Shown piece by piece: positions 60,945 through 64,000 of a DNA stretch of 64,000 nt (position 1 is the stretch's first letter; the number at the start of each line of letters is the position of its first letter). The notes under the pieces were generated by a model. That model did no database searches. It was given only the letters and a program-made list of their open reading frames with translations, and was not told where the DNA came from. The stretch covers positions 62,001 through 126,000 of the forward strand of contig NZ_VAHM01000006.1 of the NCBI RefSeq assembly GCF_005796185.1, written 5' to 3'. This DNA comes from Pseudarthrobacter sp. NamB4. Its GTDB lineage: Bacteria; Actinomycetota; Actinomycetes; Actinomycetales; Micrococcaceae. The translations under genes were made by a program, and so were the position numbers.

Positions 60945-62639
60945 TCAAGGGGCCAGCCGGTCGCCTTTCCGGTGCAGGCGGAACCAGCGGTGCCCGTACC
61001 GCCCCAGCTCGAGGGTGAAGCTGCCGTCGGGATCCAGGGCGACGTTGTCGCCGTCGAACAGGTCCAGCAGCAGGGCATCCCTGTAGGCCTGCGGCGGGTC
61101 GTCCTCCCCGCACACCTTGGTGCTGACCTTCACCGTGTCCTCGCCGAAGTTGTGCAGCAAAACCATCGTGCCGCCGTCGGAACTGCAGGTGTGGGCTAGC
61201 ACGGCGGGCTCGGGCTGGGCGATCACCGCGAATTCACCCCAGCCCAGCTCAGGTGCCTCCCGGTAACGCGCGATCAGCGCGGCCATGAAGGCAAACAGGG
61301 ATTCGGGATCGCGCTTCCCGGCCGCAGCGTTGACGTGCTCGGGCCCGTACTCGCCGCGCACCAGCGGCGCCACCAGCTCTGCGGCATGCGCACTGGAGAA
61401 CCCACCGTTCTTTTCGGTGTTCCACTGCATGGGCGTGCGGACCGCGGCCCGGCTTTTTTGCCGGAGGTCCTCGCCCATGCCGATCTCCTCCCCATAAAAG
61501 AGCACAGGTGTCCCGGGAAGGGAGAACATCAGGGAGTACACCATCCGGAGGTGCTCCGGGTCGCCGCCGAGCATTGGCGGCAGGCGCCGGCGCAAGCCCC
61601 GGCCGTAGATCTGCATGTTCTTCTCCGGGCCGAACGCGGCGAACACCTCCTGGCGCTCGCCGTCGGTGAGCTTGTCAAGCGTGAGCTCGTCGTGGTTGCG
61701 CACGAACATGGCCCACTGGTTGTCCGGGTGGATCGGCGGCCGGCTCTTCAGCGTCTCCACCAGCGGCCGGGCATCGTGGCGGGCCAGCGACAGGTAGATG
61801 TGCTGCATCGACATAAAATCGAACTGCATGTTCAGCTCGTTGCCTTCCGGCCCGCCGAAATACTCCAGCTGCTCCTTGTACGGCAGGTTCACCTCGCCCA
61901 GCAGCACCGCGCTGCCGTTGCGCCGGCTGACGAAGCGGCGCAGCGCGCAGAGGTAGGCATGCGGATCCAGGTTGGCGGCCTCGTCCTTGGGCTGGCCCCG
62001 GGTCTCAAGGAAGAACGGCACCGCGTCCAGCCGGAACCCGTCCAGGCCCAGCTCCAGCCACAGTCCCATGGCCTTGGCAATCTGGTCGCGGACCTGCGGG
62101 TTGGTGACGTTCAGGTCCGGCTGGTGCTTGGCGAACATGTGCAGGTACCACTCGCCCGTGGCATCGTCCTGGGTCCACAGCGAGTCCTCCTCGCCGGGGA
62201 ACACCACCTGAGACGACGTGTCCGGGGGAGTGTCGTTCCGCCACACGTAATAGTCCCGGTACTTGTTGTCCGTGGATTTTCGGGCTTCCACAAACCAGGG
62301 GTGCCTGTCCGAGGTGTGATTCACCACGAAGTCCGCGATCACCCGCATGCCGCGGTCCCTGGCCGCCCGGATGAACTCCACCAGGTCTCCCAGGGTGCCC
62401 AGCCGGGGGTCCACGGTGAAGAAGTCGGTCACGTCGTAGCCGTCGTCCCGGTCCGGGGAGGGATAGAACGGCATCAGCCAGATGCAGGTGACGCCGAGCG
62501 CAGCGAGGTAGTCCACGCGCTGGGTCAGGCCGGCGAAGTCACCGGTGCCGTCGCCGTCGTCGTCAAAGAAAGTCTCCACGTCCAGGCAGTAGATCACCGC
62601 ATTCTTCCACCACAGGTCGGACGTCTCGGCGAGCCTCAT
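60945..62639 (-). CDS. GH13 alpha-amylase-family enzyme (trehalose-synthase-like)
   Basis: A 564-residue protein with the GH13 barrel. The four conserved regions are DFVVNHTSDRHPWF, GLDGFRLDAVPF (nucleophile Asp205), VLLGEVN (acid/base Glu249) and MFVRNHDELTL (Asp317). There is no signal peptide. The start WWKNAVIYCLDVETFFDDDG resembles trehalose-synthase-like members, but the C-terminal maltokinase domain of some is absent. It should act on alpha-glucosides inside the cell. The ATG overlaps the LLM oxidoreductase stop (ATGA). Confidence 0.88.
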   Translation of the reverse strand: MRLAETSDLWWKNAVIYCLDVETFFDDDGDGTGDFAGLTQRVDYLAALGVTCIWLMPFYPSPDRDDGYDVTDFFTVDPRLGTLGDLVEFIRAARDRGMRVIADFVVNHTSDRHPWFVEARKSTDNKYRDYYVWRNDTPPDTSSQVVFPGEEDSLWTQDDATGEWYLHMFAKHQPDLNVTNPQVRDQIAKAMGLWLELGLDGFRLDAVPFFLETRGQPKDEAANLDPHAYLCALRRFVSRRNGSAVLLGEVNLPYKEQLEYFGGPEGNELNMQFDFMSMQHIYLSLARHDARPLVETLKSRPPIHPDNQWAMFVRNHDELTLDKLTDGERQEVFAAFGPEKNMQIYGRGLRRRLPPMLGGDPEHLRMVYSLMFSLPGTPVLFYGEEIGMGEDLRQKSRAAVRTPMQWNTEKNGGFSSAHAAELVAPLVRGEYGPEHVNAAAGKRDPESLFAFMAALIARYREAPELGWGEFAVIAQPEPAVLAHTCSSDGGTMVLLHNFGEDTVKVSTKVCGEDDPPQAYRDALLLDLFDGDNVALDPDGSFTLELGRYGHRWFRLHRKGDRLAP

Positions 62640-63676
62640 GCGGAGGCGCCCGACGCCGGCTCGGCAGCGGATGCGACAAGTTGCGGTTCGGCGGTGGTAC
62701 CGGCGGAGGTGGTGCCGGGAGCGCGGAGCTGCGGGAGGACCTCCGCGGCGAACGCGTCGATAAAGGGAGCCTGCTCCTGCCCCACGAAATGCAGGTAGAG
62801 TTCGTCAAAGCCCAGGTCCGCATACCCTGACAGCCACTCCGCGTGCTGTTCGAGGCTGGCCGAGATGTTGACCGTTGTGCGGACCTGCTCTTCGGTTACG
62901 TGCTCGCCCACGAGGTCGAAGTGTCCGGCGGTGGGAAGATCCCAGGGAATGGGAGGCTGGTAAGTGTTGGTCCGCCACTGGTCCAAGGCAACTGCAACCG
63001 CTTCCTGCTCGCTGCCGGCCCATGACAGGTGGACCTGCAGCACGGCCTTGCCCCTGCCGCCGTTGTCCCGGTAGGCCGAGAGCATGTCCCGCAGCTTTTC
63101 CGGCGGCTGGTTAACGGTCACCAGGCCGTCCGCCCAGGCGGCCGCGCGGCGGGCGGTATCCACGCTCACCGCGGGGGCAATCAGCGGCGGCGGGCTGTCC
63201 GGAACGTCCCAGATCCGCGCCTGCTCCACCGTGACCAGGCCGCGATGGGTGACCTCCTCGCCGCGGTGCAGCCGGCGGATCACCTCCACGCATTCCTCCA
63301 GCCGGCGCTGGCGGATGTCCTTGGCGGGCCACCCGTCACCCGTGATGTGCTCGTTCATGTTCTCGCCGCTGCCCGGCGCGAACCAGAAGCGGTCCGGGAA
63401 CATGCTCGCGAGTGTGGCGGAGGCGTGGGCGATGATCGCCGGGTGGTAGCGCTGGCCTGGCGCCGTGACCACGCCGAACCGGAGGTTGGTGGTGGCCAGC
63501 GCGGCCCCAAGCCAGGACCAGGCGAATCCGGAGTGGCCCTGCCGGGCGGACCAGGGCTCTATATGGTCCGAGCACATGGCGGCATCAAACCCTGCCTGTT
63601 CCGCGTGCTGGACGTCCTTGAGCAGTTGGGCGGGACTGATCTGTTCGTGAGAGGCGTGAAAGCCGACGGTAACCAT
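62636..63676 (-). CDS. LLM-class flavin-dependent oxidoreductase (TIGR03885-like)
   Basis: A 346-residue TIM-barrel protein. TVGFHASHEQISPAQLLKDV and FWFAPGSGENMNEHITGDGW are typical of the LLM group near TIGR03885, which recurs beside GH13 glycosidases. The cofactor is FMN or F420; the sequence does not decide. It is the first gene of a two-gene operon with the GH13 enzyme (ATGA overlap). Confidence 0.85.
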   Translation of the reverse strand: MVTVGFHASHEQISPAQLLKDVQHAEQAGFDAAMCSDHIEPWSARQGHSGFAWSWLGAALATTNLRFGVVTAPGQRYHPAIIAHASATLASMFPDRFWFAPGSGENMNEHITGDGWPAKDIRQRRLEECVEVIRRLHRGEEVTHRGLVTVEQARIWDVPDSPPPLIAPAVSVDTARRAAAWADGLVTVNQPPEKLRDMLSAYRDNGGRGKAVLQVHLSWAGSEQEAVAVALDQWRTNTYQPPIPWDLPTAGHFDLVGEHVTEEQVRTTVNISASLEQHAEWLSGYADLGFDELYLHFVGQEQAPFIDAFAAEVLPQLRAPGTTSAGTTAEPQLVASAAEPASGASA

Positions 63677-63764
63677 CGTTAACCTCTACCGTCCCGGGTG
63701 GTGCGGTGTCGAGGGGTTTGTCTTGAAGGCGGCAAGGCAGGCAGCCGTGCAGCGAGCCAGCAAC

Positions 63765-63793
63765 TTGTCAGATAAGTTTGAGACTTGTAATAC
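63765..63793 (+). promoter_or_regulatory. Promoter TTGTCA-N17-TAATAC for the AEC transporter gene
   Basis: TTGTCA (63765-63770) and TAATAC (63788-63793) are 17 bp apart, a near-consensus sigma-70-type promoter. Transcription would start near 63800, about 50 nt before the gene. Confidence 0.65.
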
Positions 63794-63851
63794 TGCGCTT
63801 CCGGAACTTCTTGCTCCTGCGCAGGCGGCGGAAGGGAAGGAAGTACCACTT

Positions 63852-64000
63852 GTGGGCGGTGTGCTGATCGGGCTGGCAGTGATCGGCGTCGTCATTGCGG
63901 TGGGATACATCGCCGCACGGTGCGGACTGGGCGGGGAGCCGACGGTCTCCGCGCTGACCCGCACGGCGTTCTTCATCACCAACCCCGTGCTGCTGTTCAC
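63852..64000 (+). CDS. AEC-family transporter, N-terminal part
   Basis: Only about 49 residues lie in the window, and the frame is open to its end. GVLIGLAVIGVVIAVGYIAA followed by LTRTAFFITNPVLLF matches the first two helices of auxin-efflux-carrier-family permeases. GTG 63852 follows AAGGAAG; GTG 63861 is an alternative. The substrate is unknown. Confidence 0.7.
   Translation, partial: MGGVLIGLAVIGVVIAVGYIAARCGLGGEPTVSALTRTAFFITNPVLLF

Overview
The window is GC-rich DNA from a high-GC Gram-positive bacterium, most likely Arthrobacter or Pseudarthrobacter (Micrococcaceae, Actinomycetota). The evidence is the rpsF-ssb-rpsR-rplI-dnaB order, codon use strongly biased to G/C at third positions, many GTG/TTG starts, a CsoR-controlled copper operon, and many starts that look leaderless (a TANNNT -10 box 6-8 nt before the start codon). 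All calls come from reading the sequence; no database search was run. I saw no rRNA gene, tRNA gene, CRISPR array, intact insertion sequence or phage.

Layout. 1-13.5 kb (+ strand): housekeeping and transport genes, comprising a GT87-type membrane glycosyltransferase (cut by the window edge), an FAD oxidoreductase, a penicillin-binding lipoprotein, an ABC-F ATPase, a DeoR regulator with an MFS transporter, a PAP2-diacylglycerol-kinase fusion, an ABC exporter pair and an M18 aminopeptidase. 13.5-38.2 kb: a large surface-polysaccharide locus on both strands. It holds a NeuD/DegT/Gfo-Idh cassette, a priming phosphoglycosyltransferase, a giant LuxR-type ATPase regulator, a kinase-like fusion gene with an APH-like kinase, two Wzy-like polymerases/ligases, a Wzx-like flippase, three glycosyltransferases, a Wzz/BY-kinase, and a 1000-residue secreted protein with two near-identical 840-bp repeats. 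38.6-45 kb: rpsF-ssb-rpsR-rplI and dnaB, with a PhzF protein, an FMN reductase and two small membrane proteins between them. 45-52 kb: thioesterase, DoxX, MATE and DMT transporters and small membrane proteins. 52-56 kb: copA-copZ-csoR with two CsoR-like operators, and a universal stress protein. 56-64 kb: decayed sortase and surface-protein remnants, a beta-propeller/ThiS pair, an aminotransferase, a frameshifted HTH gene, a GH13 glycosidase coupled to an LLM oxidoreductase, and the start of an AEC transporter.

How the genes fit together. The 13.5-38 kb locus has the parts of a Wzx/Wzy-type pathway: a priming transferase loads the first sugar phosphate on the lipid carrier, the glycosyltransferases extend it, the flippase exports it, the polymerases join repeats, and the Wzz/BY-kinase sets chain length. 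The secreted repeat protein, with carbohydrate-binding-like domains, may bind the product. Most striking, the three sugar-modifying enzymes at its edge each appear, by eye alignment, to have lost their signature catalytic residue while their reading frames stay intact and closely spaced. The window also carries at least five decayed genes (a small membrane protein in the polysaccharide locus, a PL11 rhamnogalacturonan lyase, a sortase, a surface-protein tail and an HTH regulator), so it contains several sites of recent gene loss.
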